DNA from: Trabulsiella odontotermitis
GTDB lineage: Bacteria > Pseudomonadota > Gammaproteobacteria > Enterobacterales > Enterobacteriaceae
Assembly: GCF_001297775.1 (NCBI RefSeq)
Contig: NZ_LIFX01000014.1
Location: forward strand, 62,001 to 126,000
Direction: 5' to 3'
DNA length: 64,000 nucleotides
This document shows positions 54,434 to 63,233 of this stretch, in pieces (position 1 is the first letter of the stretch; each line of letters starts with the position of its first letter). The notes below the pieces were generated by a model, which saw only the letters and a list, made by a program, of their open reading frames with translations, was not told where the DNA came from and did not search any database. The position numbers and the translations under genes were made by a program.

Positions 54434-55276
54434 ATGCATTCATTACAACGTAAAGTTCTCCGTACCATTTGCCCCGATCAGAAAGGGCTTATCGCTCGCA
54501 TCACCAACATTTGCTACAAGCACGAGCTGAACATCGTGCAGAACAATGAGTTTGTTGATCACCGTACGGGGCGCTTTTTCATGCGTACCGAGCTGGAAGG
54601 CATTTTTAACGACGTCACGCTGCTTGCTGATCTCGACAGCGCCTTACCGGAAGGCTCCGTGCGCGAACTGAACCCGGCCGGTCGCCGTCGTATTGTGATT
54701 CTGGTGACCAAAGAGGCTCACTGCCTTGGCGATCTGTTAATGAAAGCCAACTATGGCGGTCTGGATGTGGAAATCGCCGCCGTCATTGGTAACCACGACA
54801 CGCTGCGTCCGCTGGTCGAACGTTTTGACGTTCCGTTTGAGCTGGTCAGCCACGAAGGACTGTCGCGCGAAGATCACGACAATCTGATGGCGACCGCCAT
54901 CGAAGCGCACCAACCTGACTACGTCGTGCTGGCGAAATATATGCGCGTTCTGACGCCTGATTTCGTGGCGCGCTTCCCGAACAAAATCATCAATATTCAC
55001 CATTCGTTCTTACCCGCCTTTATCGGCGCGCGTCCTTATCATCAGGCATACGAGCGTGGTGTTAAGATTATCGGCGCGACCGCCCATTACGTTAACGATA
55101 ATCTGGACGAAGGCCCGATCATTATGCAGGACGTGATTCATGTGGATCACACCTACACGGGCGACGATATGATGCGCGCCGGACGCGATGTAGAGAAGAA
55201 CGTTCTCAGCCGTGCGTTGTATCAGGTACTGGCACAACGCGTATTCGTTTACGGTAACCGGACGATCATTCTGTAA
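54434..55276 (+). CDS. purU: Formyltetrahydrofolate deformylase
   Basis: A 280-residue enzyme that hydrolyses 10-formyl-THF to formate and THF, supplying formate for PurT. An N-terminal ACT domain (about 8-85, glycine/methionine sensing) is followed by a formyltransferase fold with NIHHSFLPAFIGARPYHQA and the catalytic Asp region. Confidence 0.97.
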   Translation: MHSLQRKVLRTICPDQKGLIARITNICYKHELNIVQNNEFVDHRTGRFFMRTELEGIFNDVTLLADLDSALPEGSVRELNPAGRRRIVILVTKEAHCLGDLLMKANYGGLDVEIAAVIGNHDTLRPLVERFDVPFELVSHEGLSREDHDNLMATAIEAHQPDYVVLAKYMRVLTPDFVARFPNKIINIHHSFLPAFIGARPYHQAYERGVKIIGATAHYVNDNLDEGPIIMQDVIHVDHTYTGDDMMRAGRDVEKNVLSRALYQVLAQRVFVYGNRTIIL

Positions 55277-55357
55277 TCCTCTGCGAAATGAACTGATTAG
55301 CTTTGCATCGTTACGCATAAAAAGCAGGCAAACAGTTCGTTTTTATCGAAGGAAGGC

Positions 55358-55385
55358 TTTACAGCGGCGCATCATTTGATATGAT
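55358..55385 (+). promoter_or_regulatory. Tyrosine tRNA operon promoter
   Basis: TTTACA (-35) and TATGAT (-10) with a 16-bp spacer, followed by a GC-rich discriminator GCGCCCCGC. This is nearly identical to the E. coli tyrT promoter, a classic stringent-controlled, Fis-activated promoter. Transcription should begin near 55392. Confidence 0.88.
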
Positions 55386-55435
55386 GCGCCCCGCTTCCCG
55401 AAACGGGAGCGGGCCAGTATTAAGCAATACCCCGT

Positions 55436-55579
55436 GGTGGGGTTCCCGAGCGGCCAGAGGGAGTTGACGGTAAATTTGTCGTCATCGACTTCAAGGTTCG
55501 ACTCGAGCGATAGCGAGAGAACGTTGCCCCAGGCAACGGCCCGAAGGGTGAGGAGCTTTAGCTCCGAATAATCCTTCCC
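55436..55579 (+). pseudogene. Degenerate tRNA-Tyr with hairpin-rich T-loop insertion
   Basis: The first tRNA position of the operon starts like tRNA-Tyr (GGTGGGGTTCCCGAGCGGCC) but is broken. The universal U33 is G, the anticodon stem has a mismatch and several wobbles, and the 3' CCACCACCA is missing. Within the T-loop, after GGTTCGA (ending 55501), about 67 nt are inserted before ATCCTTCCC. The insert folds as four hairpins: CTCG/CGAG, CGTTGCC/GGCAACG, GCCC/GGGT and GGAGC/GCTCC. It cannot be a standard tRNA; it may be a relic or a processed structured RNA. Confidence 0.85.
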
Positions 55580-55612
55580 GATATCGAAATACCATACAAT
55601 GAATTACCCCGT

Positions 55613-55697
<85 letters not shown>

Positions 55698-55733
55698 TCT
55701 CCAAACGCCATTCCTACAATATGAATTACCCCT

Positions 55734-55818
<85 letters not shown>

Positions 55819-56000
55819 TCACTCTTCTGTAGCATCATCTCCACGAATAGCACTGTTGCTTTATGTTCCGCCATTGCGGGGAAGGATGAGAAGCTTCGAC
55901 TGAGGTTCGACTCGAGCGAAAGCGAGAGAGCGTTGCCAACGGCAACGACCCGAAGGGTGAGGAGCTTTAGCTCCGAATAATCCTTCCCCCACCACCATCA
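55819..56000 (+). ncRNA. rtT-like repeat of the tyrT locus
   Basis: Downstream of the last tRNA lies a repeat carrying GCGGGGAAGGATGAGAAGCT and then the tRNA T-loop piece GAGGTTCGA. The same four-hairpin insert as in the pseudo-tRNA follows, then ATCCTTCCCCCACCACCATC. E. coli tyrT is followed by 178-bp repeats containing the tRNA 3' end, from which rtT RNA is released; I judge this the equivalent. Here only one full unit is present. The role of rtT is uncertain (a stringent-response link has been proposed). Confidence 0.65.
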
Positions 56001-56042
56001 CTTCTCAATAAATTCTTATCCGGCTTTTGCGGCCCTGTTTTC

Positions 56043-56075
56043 CCTGGTGGCGTTTCACTTACCGGGCCTACGAGC
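56043..56075 (-). repeat. REP element (first of a pair)
   Basis: CCCTGGTGGCGTTTCACTTA followed by CCGGGCCTACG is a REP palindrome in reverse orientation. It pairs with the next element as a small BIME-like unit in the tRNA-narI gap. Confidence 0.7.
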
Positions 56076-56096
56076 TACAAACACACCGCCACGAAT

Positions 56097-56133
56097 TGTA
56101 GGCCGGGTAAGGCGTAGCCGCCACCCGGCAAAC
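56097..56133 (+). repeat. REP element (second of a pair)
   Basis: TGTAGGCCGGGTAAGGCGTA followed by GCCGCCACCCGGC is a canonical enterobacterial REP with an imperfect hairpin (GCCGGGT/ACCCGGC). Orientation is opposite to the preceding copy. Confidence 0.85.
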
Positions 56134-56138
56134 AGCCA

Positions 56139-56165
56139 TAAAAAAACCCTGCCGAAGCAGGGTTC
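56139..56165 (-). terminator. narGHJI terminator
   Basis: Stem AACCCTGC/GCAGGGTT followed on the minus strand by TTTTTTTAT, 19 nt past the narI stop. Confidence 0.9.
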
Positions 56166-56183
56166 AGTGGCACTCGAGGCGTG

Positions 56184-56861
56184 TTAGCGTCGCGCGCGAA
56201 CAATCTGGTATTTGCGCGTCAGATATTCCACTGGCGCACTCCAGATATGCACCAGGCGCGAGAACGGGAACAGTACAAACAGCGTCATTCCCAGCACCAG
56301 ATGTACACGGAACACAAACGCCACCCCTTCGAGATGGGCAGACGCACCGCCGTGGAAGGTCACTACGGATTGCGCCCAACCAACCAGCTTCATCATCTCA
56401 CTGCCATCCATATGCTGCGCCGAGAACGGGATTGTCAGCAGGCCCAGCGCGCACTGTATCATCAGCAGAGAGAGGATCAGGATATCCGCCGTTGTTGTGG
56501 TAGCGCGAACTCGCGGGCTGAACAATCGGCGTTTCAGTAGCATCAGACCGCCAACCAGCGTCATCACGCCGCAGGCGCCGCCCGCGATCATCGCCATTTT
56601 CTGTTTTACATCGATGGGTAAGAACGCTTCATACATCCAGTGTGGCGTCAGCATCCCCAGGAAGTGTCCGGCGAAAATCCCCAGGATCCCGAAGTGAAAC
56701 AGGTTGGACGCCATATTCATGCCCTTGCGATCCAGCATCTGGCTGGAGGACGCGCGCCAGCTGTACTGCCCATAGTCATAGCGCAGCCAGCTCCCCACCA
56801 GGAAAACCGTGCCCGCGATGTAGGGATAAATGTCGAAAAAGAACATATTAAGGAATGACAT
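56184..56861 (-). CDS. narI: Nitrate reductase A gamma subunit (cytochrome b)
   Basis: A 225-residue inner-membrane subunit with five predicted helices that holds two b-type haems and oxidises quinol, passing electrons to NarH. His ligands lie in helices 2 and 5 ([13 protein letters not shown] and [23 protein letters not shown]). It starts at the last base of the narJ stop. Confidence 0.97.
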   Translation of the reverse strand: MSFLNMFFFDIYPYIAGTVFLVGSWLRYDYGQYSWRASSSQMLDRKGMNMASNLFHFGILGIFAGHFLGMLTPHWMYEAFLPIDVKQKMAMIAGGACGVMTLVGGLMLLKRRLFSPRVRATTTTADILILSLLMIQCALGLLTIPFSAQHMDGSEMMKLVGWAQSVVTFHGGASAHLEGVAFVFRVHLVLGMTLFVLFPFSRLVHIWSAPVEYLTRKYQIVRARR

Positions 56862-57571
56862 TAGTGCTGCCCTCCGTTAGAGATTTCCAGATATTGCGGG
56901 GCGACGGCGCCAGCAAAACGACGCTGATGTGCAGAGATTTCAGACTCGCCACAACCCTGATCGGCGAAGAATTTCACCTGCTCTTCTTCCCAGACGGCAT
57001 CTAACGCCTGCGGGGTATCGTCACGCGCTTCCGTGGCGATTTTCTCTGCCACTTTATCGCTGTCGATGTCGGTACTGGCCAGCGTCAGCAGTACGTCGAA
57101 CAACACTGCATAGCGGCTGTCACGCTGAGTCAGCCGCGCACTCAGCAGCGCCAGAATCGGCGCAATATCCTGCAGACCGCCAATAGCCTCACGCTCAGGC
57201 AGTTGCCCCAGATATTCCAGATAAAGCGGCAGATGGTCCGGCAGTTCGCGGCTGTCAAGTTGCAGACCGTGCTGCTCGTACTGCGCCATCAGGTCAACCA
57301 TCGCCTGGCCCCGATCGCGGGATTCGCCGTGAACGTGTTCAAACAGCAGCAACGAGGTGGCGCGACCGCGATCAAACAACTCGCTGTAGGCTGCCTGTGC
57401 ATCCAGTAAATCCTGAGTGGTCAGATCGCGCAGGAAAACAGCCAGTTTTTGCGATTCCGCTTTTTGCAGTTTTTCTGACGACGCAAGTGCTTCGAAAAGC
57501 TCCTGCTGATGCTGCCACAGGGCAGCATCCGGGTATTCGAGCAGTCGTGCGACAATGACGAGTTCAATCAT
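56861..57571 (-). CDS. narJ: Nitrate reductase assembly chaperone NarJ
   Basis: A 236-residue TorD/NarJ-family redox enzyme maturation protein. It binds the NarG N-terminus and helps insert the molybdenum cofactor and Fe-S cluster. Signature [13 protein letters not shown] near the N-terminus and [12 protein letters not shown] in the middle. Overlaps narH by 4 nt. Confidence 0.96.
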   Translation of the reverse strand: MIELVIVARLLEYPDAALWQHQQELFEALASSEKLQKAESQKLAVFLRDLTTQDLLDAQAAYSELFDRGRATSLLLFEHVHGESRDRGQAMVDLMAQYEQHGLQLDSRELPDHLPLYLEYLGQLPEREAIGGLQDIAPILALLSARLTQRDSRYAVLFDVLLTLASTDIDSDKVAEKIATEARDDTPQALDAVWEEEQVKFFADQGCGESEISAHQRRFAGAVAPQYLEISNGGQH

Positions 57572-59103
57572 TGGTGCGACTCCGTTTTGCTGGTCACATC
57601 GATGGCATCAATGCGGCGGCTGTTGAACAGGTTGAATTTGGTATCAGATCCGTGGCAACCATCGCCAAAGCTGAACCCACAACCGCTTTTTTCCGGGAAG
57701 GCGTCACGCGCCAGTTCACGATGGCTGCTCGGTACCACAAAGCGATCTTCGTAATTGGCGATCGCCAGGTAACGGTACATTTCCTGCGCCTGCGCTTCAC
57801 TCAGGCCGACCTCTTCCAGCGCGCGGGTATCGCTGATACCGTCAACGGTTTCTGCACGTTTGAAATGACGCATTGCCAGCATGCGTTTCAGCGCCCGCAG
57901 TACCGGCTGAGTGTCACCCGCAGTCAACAGATTCGCCAGGTATTGCACCGGAATACGCAGGCTTTCAACATCCGGCAGAATGCCGTTGCTGCTCAGTTCA
58001 CCCGCATCGGCGGCAGACTGAATCGGTGACAATGGCGGCACGTACCAGACCATCGGCAACGTGCGGTATTCCGGGTGCAGCGGTAACGCCAGCTTCCAGT
58101 CCATCGCCATTTTGTAAACAGGCGACTGTTGCGCCGCGTCGATCACGCTCTGCGGGATGCCGTCTTCCAGTGCCTGCGCAATCACCAGCGGATCGTTCGG
58201 GTCGAGGAACACCTCCAGCTGGCGCTGATACAGGTCTTTCTCGTTTTCGGTGCTGGCCGCATTTTCAATCGCGTCCGCGTCGTAGAGCAGCACGCCGAGG
58301 TAACGGATACGCCCGACACAGCTCTCGGAACACACGGTCGGCATACCCGCTTCGATGCGCGGATAGCAGAAAATGCACTTCTCCGATTTACCGCTCTTCC
58401 AGTTGAAGTAGATTTTTTTGTACGGGCAGCCGGTAATACACATGCGCCAGCCGCGGCACTTGTCCTGGTCGATCAGCACAATGCCATCTTCTTCACGCTT
58501 GTAGATGGCACCGCTCGGGCAGGTGGCGACACAGGCCGGGTTAAGGCAGTGTTCGCACAGGCGCGGCAGGTACATCATGAAAGTGTTTTCGAACTGGCCG
58601 TACATCGCCTTCTGCATGTTTTCGAAGTTCTGGTCTTTGGCGCGTTTTTCGAACTCGCCGCCCAGGATCTCTTCCCAGTTCGGACCACTGGTGATCTTGT
58701 CCATGCGTTGACCGGTGATCAGTGAACGAGGACGGGCAATCGGCTGGTGCTTGCTTTCCGGTGCGGTATGCAGGTTCTGGTAGTCGTAATCAAACGGTTC
58801 GTAATAATCTTCAATGCCCGGCAGATGGGGGTTGGCGAAGATTTTACCCAGCAGCATCGCCCGGTTACCCATTCGCGGCTGTAGCTTGCCGTTGATTTTA
58901 CGGATCCAGCCACCCTTCCATTTCTCCTGATTTTCCCAGTCGTTCGGGAAGCCGGTGCCCGGCTTACTTTCTACGTTGTTGAACCAGGCGTATTCCATGC
59001 CTTCACGGCTGGTCCAGACGTTTTTACAGGTGACTGAGCAGGTGTGGCAACCGATGCATTTGTCGAGATTCAGCACCATGCCGACTTGTGAACGAATTTT
59101 CAT
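57568..59103 (-). CDS. narH: Nitrate reductase A beta subunit (Fe-S)
   Basis: A 511-residue electron-transfer subunit with four clusters. Cys motifs are CIGCHTCSVTCK (16-27), CEHCLNPACVATCP, CRGWRMCITGCP and CIFCYPRIEAGMPTVCSESC. The Trp in CRGW replaces a Cys and marks the 3Fe-4S cluster, as in E. coli. Overlaps narG by 4 nt. Confidence 0.98.
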   Translation of the reverse strand: MKIRSQVGMVLNLDKCIGCHTCSVTCKNVWTSREGMEYAWFNNVESKPGTGFPNDWENQEKWKGGWIRKINGKLQPRMGNRAMLLGKIFANPHLPGIEDYYEPFDYDYQNLHTAPESKHQPIARPRSLITGQRMDKITSGPNWEEILGGEFEKRAKDQNFENMQKAMYGQFENTFMMYLPRLCEHCLNPACVATCPSGAIYKREEDGIVLIDQDKCRGWRMCITGCPYKKIYFNWKSGKSEKCIFCYPRIEAGMPTVCSESCVGRIRYLGVLLYDADAIENAASTENEKDLYQRQLEVFLDPNDPLVIAQALEDGIPQSVIDAAQQSPVYKMAMDWKLALPLHPEYRTLPMVWYVPPLSPIQSAADAGELSSNGILPDVESLRIPVQYLANLLTAGDTQPVLRALKRMLAMRHFKRAETVDGISDTRALEEVGLSEAQAQEMYRYLAIANYEDRFVVPSSHRELARDAFPEKSGCGFSFGDGCHGSDTKFNLFNSRRIDAIDVTSKTESHQ

Positions 59104-62100
59104 TTTACGCTCTCCTGTACCTGGTCATTACCTTCGCCGTCTAACCAGTTAATGTTCTTCATCTTACGTACCACCACGAACTCATCGCGGTTAGATCCTA
59201 CGGTGCCGTAGTAGTTAAAGCCGTAAGCCAGTTGGGCATAGCCGCCGATCATATGCGTCGGTTTCGGACTGATGCGGGTGACGGAGTTGTGGATCCCGCC
59301 ACGCTGACCGGTGATTTCTGATCCCGGCAGGTTCACGATGCGTTCCTGTGCGTGATACATCATGGTCATCCCGGCCGGAACACGCTGACTGACCACCGCA
59401 CGGGCGGTTAATGCGCCGTTGCTGTTGAACACTTCGATCCAGTCGTTATCCTCAATTCCCAGATCTTTAGCGTCAGCTTCACTCATCCAGACGATCGGGC
59501 CGCCGCGTGACAACGTCAGCATCAACAGGTTGTCGCTGTAGGTGGAGTGGATCCCCCACTTCTGGTGCGGCGTCAGGAAGTTCAGTGCTTTCTCAGGATT
59601 GCCGTTGGATTTCTGACCCATCACCACTTTCACCGAGCGGGTGTCGATCGGCGGACGGTACACCAGCAGGCTTTCGCCAAAGTCACGCATCCACTGGTGA
59701 TCCTGATACAACTGCTGGCGGCCAGACAGCGTACGCCATGGGATCAGTTCGTGAACGTTGGTGTAACCGGCGTTATAGGAGACGTGCTCGTCTTCCAGCC
59801 CTGACCAGGTCGGGCTGGAGATGATTTTGCGCGGCTGTGCCTGAATATCGCGGAAGCGAATTTTCTCTTCTTCTTTATTCGTTGCCAGATGAGTATGGTC
59901 GCGACCGGTAAATTCACTCAGCGCCGCCCAGGCTTTCACTGCCACGTGACCGTTGGTTTCCGGCGCCAGGGTGAGGATCATTTCCGCCGCGTCAATCGCC
60001 GTATTGAGCATCGGCTGGCCTTTAGCCGGGCCGTCGGCTTTGGTGTAATTAAGCTTACGAAGCAGATCCATTTCACTCTGGGTGTTCCACGCAATCCCTT
60101 TACCGCCGTTGCCGATTTTCTCCATCAACGGGCCGATTGAGGTAAAGCGCTCCCAGGTCGCCGGGTAATCACGCTCAACGACCATGATATGCGGTGCAGT
60201 TTTGCCCGGGATCAGGTCGCACTCACCCTTCTTCCAGTCTTTCACATCCAGCGGTTGCGCCAGTTCAGCGGCAGAATCGTGCTGAATCGGCAGCGTCACT
60301 ACGTCAGTTTCTTTACCCAGATGCCCGACGCAAACTGTTGAGAATGCTTTCGCGATGTCTTTGTAGATCTCCCAGTCGCTCTTCGACTCCCACGCCGGAT
60401 CGACGGCTGCGGAGAGCGGATGAATAAACGGATGCATGTCCGAGGTATTCATGTCGTCTTTTTCGTACCAGGTCGCAGTCGGCAGCACGATGTCGGAATA
60501 GAGGCAAGTGCTCGACAGGCGGAAGTCCAGCGTCACCACCAGATCCAGCTTGCCGTCGAGCCCGTTATCCACCCACTCCACCTCTTCCGGCTTCGCAGCG
60601 CCCTGCTGACCGAGATCGACACCCTGAATACCGTTCTCAGTGCCGAGCAGGTATTTCAGCATATATTCGTGGCCCTTGCCGGATGAGCCCAGCAGGTTCG
60701 AACGCCAGATAAACAGGTTGCGCGGATGGTTTTTGCCGTTTTCCGGTTGCTCAGCAGCAAAACGGATAGTGCCTTCTTTCAGGGATTTCACGGTGTAATC
60801 CACCGGCGTCATGCCCGCTTTTTCCGCCTCAGCGGCGATGCGCAGCGGGTTAGTCCCGAGCTGCGGCGCCGACGGCAGCCAGCCCATGCGTTCGGCACGC
60901 ACGTTGAAGTCGATCAGGTTACCGCTGTAACGGGATTTATCCGCCAGCGGCGACAGCAATTCCTGCGCGGTTAACGTTTCATAACGCCACTGGCTGGAGT
61001 GGTTATAAAAGTAGGAGGTACTGTTCATGTGACGTGCCGGACGCTGCCAGTCGAGGGCAAAGGCCAGCGGCTGCCAGCCGGTCTGCGGACGCAGTTTTTC
61101 CTGACCCACGTAATGCGCCCAGCCGCCACCACTCTGACCTACGCAGCCGCAGAAGATCAGCATATTGATAAGCCCGCGATAGTTCATATCGAGGTGATAC
61201 CAGTGATTCAGACCGGCGCCAACGATGATCATCGAGCGACCGTGTGTCTTATCGGCGTTATCAGCAAATTCGCGGGCGGTGCGGATGATATGCGCGCGCG
61301 GCACGCCGGTGATCTGCTCGGCCCACGCTGGCGTATACGCTTTGATATCGTCATAACCGCTAGCGCAGTTTTCGTCGTCCAGACCGCGATCAAGACCGTA
61401 ATTTGCCATCGTCAGATCGTAAACGGTGGTCACCAGCGCGGTAGAGCCGTCAGCTAGTGGTACGCGTTTCACCGGCAGTTTATGCAGCAGGATGTTTTCC
61501 AGCTCGACACTGTTGAAGTGCTCAGTGCCGTCACCGCCGAAATACGGGAAACCGACGCTGGCGATATCATCATGGCTGCCGAGCAGGCTTAAGCGCAACT
61601 GGATGTCTTCACCGGTGTTACCGTCACGCTGTTCGAGGTTCCATTTGCCTTTATCGCCCCAACGGAAACCAATAGAGCCGTTCGGCGCGGTCAGACTGCC
61701 GGATTCATCAAAAGCGACTGTTTTCCACTGCGGATTTTTCTCCTGACCCAGCGCATCGACGAGGTCAGCGGCACGCAGCGTGCGACCCGGCGCATAGAAA
61801 CCGTCACGTTCTTCGAGCATTACCAGCATCGGCATATCGGTATAGCGACGCACGTAGTCGGTGAAATACTGGCTGGGTTTATCGAGATGGAATTCGCGCA
61901 GCATGACGTGACCCATCGCCATTGCCATTGCTGCATCGGTACCCTGCTTCGGTGCCAGCCACAGATCGCAGAGCTTGGCGATTTCCGCGTAGTCCGGGGT
62001 AATCGCTACGGTTTTGGTGCCTTTGTAGCGAACTTCGGTAAAGAAGTGCGCATCCGGGGTACGGGTCTGCGGAACGTTAGAGCCCCAGGCAATGATGTAG

Positions 62101-62843
62101 CTGGAGTTGTACCAGTCGGCCGATTCCGGCACGTCGGTCTGTTCGCCCCAGGTCTGCGGCGACGCTGGCGGCAGGTCGCAGTACCAGTCATAGAAGCTCA
62201 GGCAGGTGCCGCCAATCAGCGACAGGTAGCGCGCACCGGAGGCGTAAGAAACCATCGACATCGCCGGGATCGGCGAGAAGCCCGCGACACGATCCGGGCC
62301 GTAGGTTTTCACGGTATAGACGTTAGACGCGGCAATCAGTTCATTGACTTCCTGCCAGGAGGAACGCACGAAACCACCGCGGCCACGCGCCTGCTTGAAG
62401 CTTTTGGCTTTGTCCGCGTCTTCGATGATAGAAGCCCAGGCATTCACCGGATCACTGTGTTGCGCTTTTGCTTCACGCCACATCTTCATCAGGCGTTTAC
62501 GCATCAGGGGATATTTCAGGCGATTGGCGCTGTACAGATACCAGGAGTAACTGGCACCACGAGGGCAGCCACGCGGCTCGTGGTTTGGCATATCCGGACG
62601 GGTACGCGGATAGTCAGTCTGCTGCATTTCCCAGGTCACCAGACCGTTTTTAACGAAAATCTTCCAGCTACAGGAGCCGGTGCAGTTTACGCCGTGCGTG
62701 GAGCGAACCACTTTGTCATGCTGCCAGCGCTGACGGTATCCATCCTCCCAGTCCCGGTTGGTGTTAAGAAGCTGGCCGTGCCCGTCGGCAAAGATTTCGC
62801 CCTTCTGCTTGAAGTAGCGAAACCGGTCCAGGAATTTACTCAT
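59100..62843 (-). CDS. narG: Nitrate reductase A alpha subunit (molybdoenzyme)
   Basis: A 1247-residue catalytic subunit with bis-MGD and the FS0 cluster, reducing nitrate to nitrite at the cytoplasmic face. FS0 ligands are His50, Cys54, Cys58 and Cys93 (STHGVNCTGSCSW and RGCPRG). A Tat-like but uncleaved N-terminus (MSKFLDRFRYF) is the NarJ contact. Full length and undisrupted. It is the first gene of narGHJI and has an Fnr box upstream. Confidence 0.98.
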   Translation of the reverse strand: MSKFLDRFRYFKQKGEIFADGHGQLLNTNRDWEDGYRQRWQHDKVVRSTHGVNCTGSCSWKIFVKNGLVTWEMQQTDYPRTRPDMPNHEPRGCPRGASYSWYLYSANRLKYPLMRKRLMKMWREAKAQHSDPVNAWASIIEDADKAKSFKQARGRGGFVRSSWQEVNELIAASNVYTVKTYGPDRVAGFSPIPAMSMVSYASGARYLSLIGGTCLSFYDWYCDLPPASPQTWGEQTDVPESADWYNSSYIIAWGSNVPQTRTPDAHFFTEVRYKGTKTVAITPDYAEIAKLCDLWLAPKQGTDAAMAMAMGHVMLREFHLDKPSQYFTDYVRRYTDMPMLVMLEERDGFYAPGRTLRAADLVDALGQEKNPQWKTVAFDESGSLTAPNGSIGFRWGDKGKWNLEQRDGNTGEDIQLRLSLLGSHDDIASVGFPYFGGDGTEHFNSVELENILLHKLPVKRVPLADGSTALVTTVYDLTMANYGLDRGLDDENCASGYDDIKAYTPAWAEQITGVPRAHIIRTAREFADNADKTHGRSMIIVGAGLNHWYHLDMNYRGLINMLIFCGCVGQSGGGWAHYVGQEKLRPQTGWQPLAFALDWQRPARHMNSTSYFYNHSSQWRYETLTAQELLSPLADKSRYSGNLIDFNVRAERMGWLPSAPQLGTNPLRIAAEAEKAGMTPVDYTVKSLKEGTIRFAAEQPENGKNHPRNLFIWRSNLLGSSGKGHEYMLKYLLGTENGIQGVDLGQQGAAKPEEVEWVDNGLDGKLDLVVTLDFRLSSTCLYSDIVLPTATWYEKDDMNTSDMHPFIHPLSAAVDPAWESKSDWEIYKDIAKAFSTVCVGHLGKETDVVTLPIQHDSAAELAQPLDVKDWKKGECDLIPGKTAPHIMVVERDYPATWERFTSIGPLMEKIGNGGKGIAWNTQSEMDLLRKLNYTKADGPAKGQPMLNTAIDAAEMILTLAPETNGHVAVKAWAALSEFTGRDHTHLATNKEEEKIRFRDIQAQPRKIISSPTWSGLEDEHVSYNAGYTNVHELIPWRTLSGRQQLYQDHQWMRDFGESLLVYRPPIDTRSVKVVMGQKSNGNPEKALNFLTPHQKWGIHSTYSDNLLMLTLSRGGPIVWMSEADAKDLGIEDNDWIEVFNSNGALTARAVVSQRVPAGMTMMYHAQERIVNLPGSEITGQRGGIHNSVTRISPKPTHMIGGYAQLAYGFNYYGTVGSNRDEFVVVRKMKNINWLDGEGNDQVQESVK

Positions 62844-63186
62844 CGGGTTTCTCCTGTAAGGAGCCTGGTGGCTCTCTGGTCAATCGACATTGCTTAAATT
62901 GCAGCGAAAGTAACGTCCTGAAAGATGGGAGGAATTGATAACGATCAAGGCGGTTTGCGTTAACAAAGGGCCTGAAAATGACAGATACTCCCTGAGTGGT
63001 AGGCATTTTTATTTTTCAATGCACTGATTTATAAAGAGTTTATGTAATAAGTGCTTGCTGTTTGCTTTTCCTGATCTTCTCCTGGGTATTAAGGGGTAGA
63101 TCGCGTCCCTGTCAGAACATTGTGTTACCGATGTCACAGATCTGACAGCATCGCCAGTTCATTAGTATGTTGTAACTAAATAGGGT
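62844..63186 (-). promoter_or_regulatory. narG promoter region with nitrate/anaerobic control
   Basis: About 340 bases between narK and narG. In addition to the Fnr box, TAC-type heptamers and AT-rich DNA around 63,000-63,060 are in the area where E. coli has distal NarL sites near -195 and an IHF bend. I could not assign individual NarL sites with certainty. Confidence 0.55.
62935..62948 (-). promoter_or_regulatory. Perfect Fnr box of narGHJI
   Basis: TTGATAACGATCAA fits the Fnr consensus TTGATNNNNATCAA exactly. It lies 92 nt before the narG start; if centred at -41.5, transcription begins near 62,900, giving a leader of about 57 nt, as in E. coli. Confidence 0.93.
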
Positions 63187-63213
63187 ATAAAAAAAGGCGC
63201 GGTTGCCCGCGCC
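63187..63213 (-). terminator. narK terminator
   Basis: Stem GGCGCGG/CCGCGCC followed on the minus strand by TTTTTTTATA, 21 nt past the narK stop. Confidence 0.88.
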
Positions 63214-63233
63214 AGGATAATCAAGAAGTCACT

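Noticed and set aside
61887-62897. 336-codon plus-strand frame opposite narG
   Set aside because: Shadow of narG; runs over the narG start region and has no recognisable motif.
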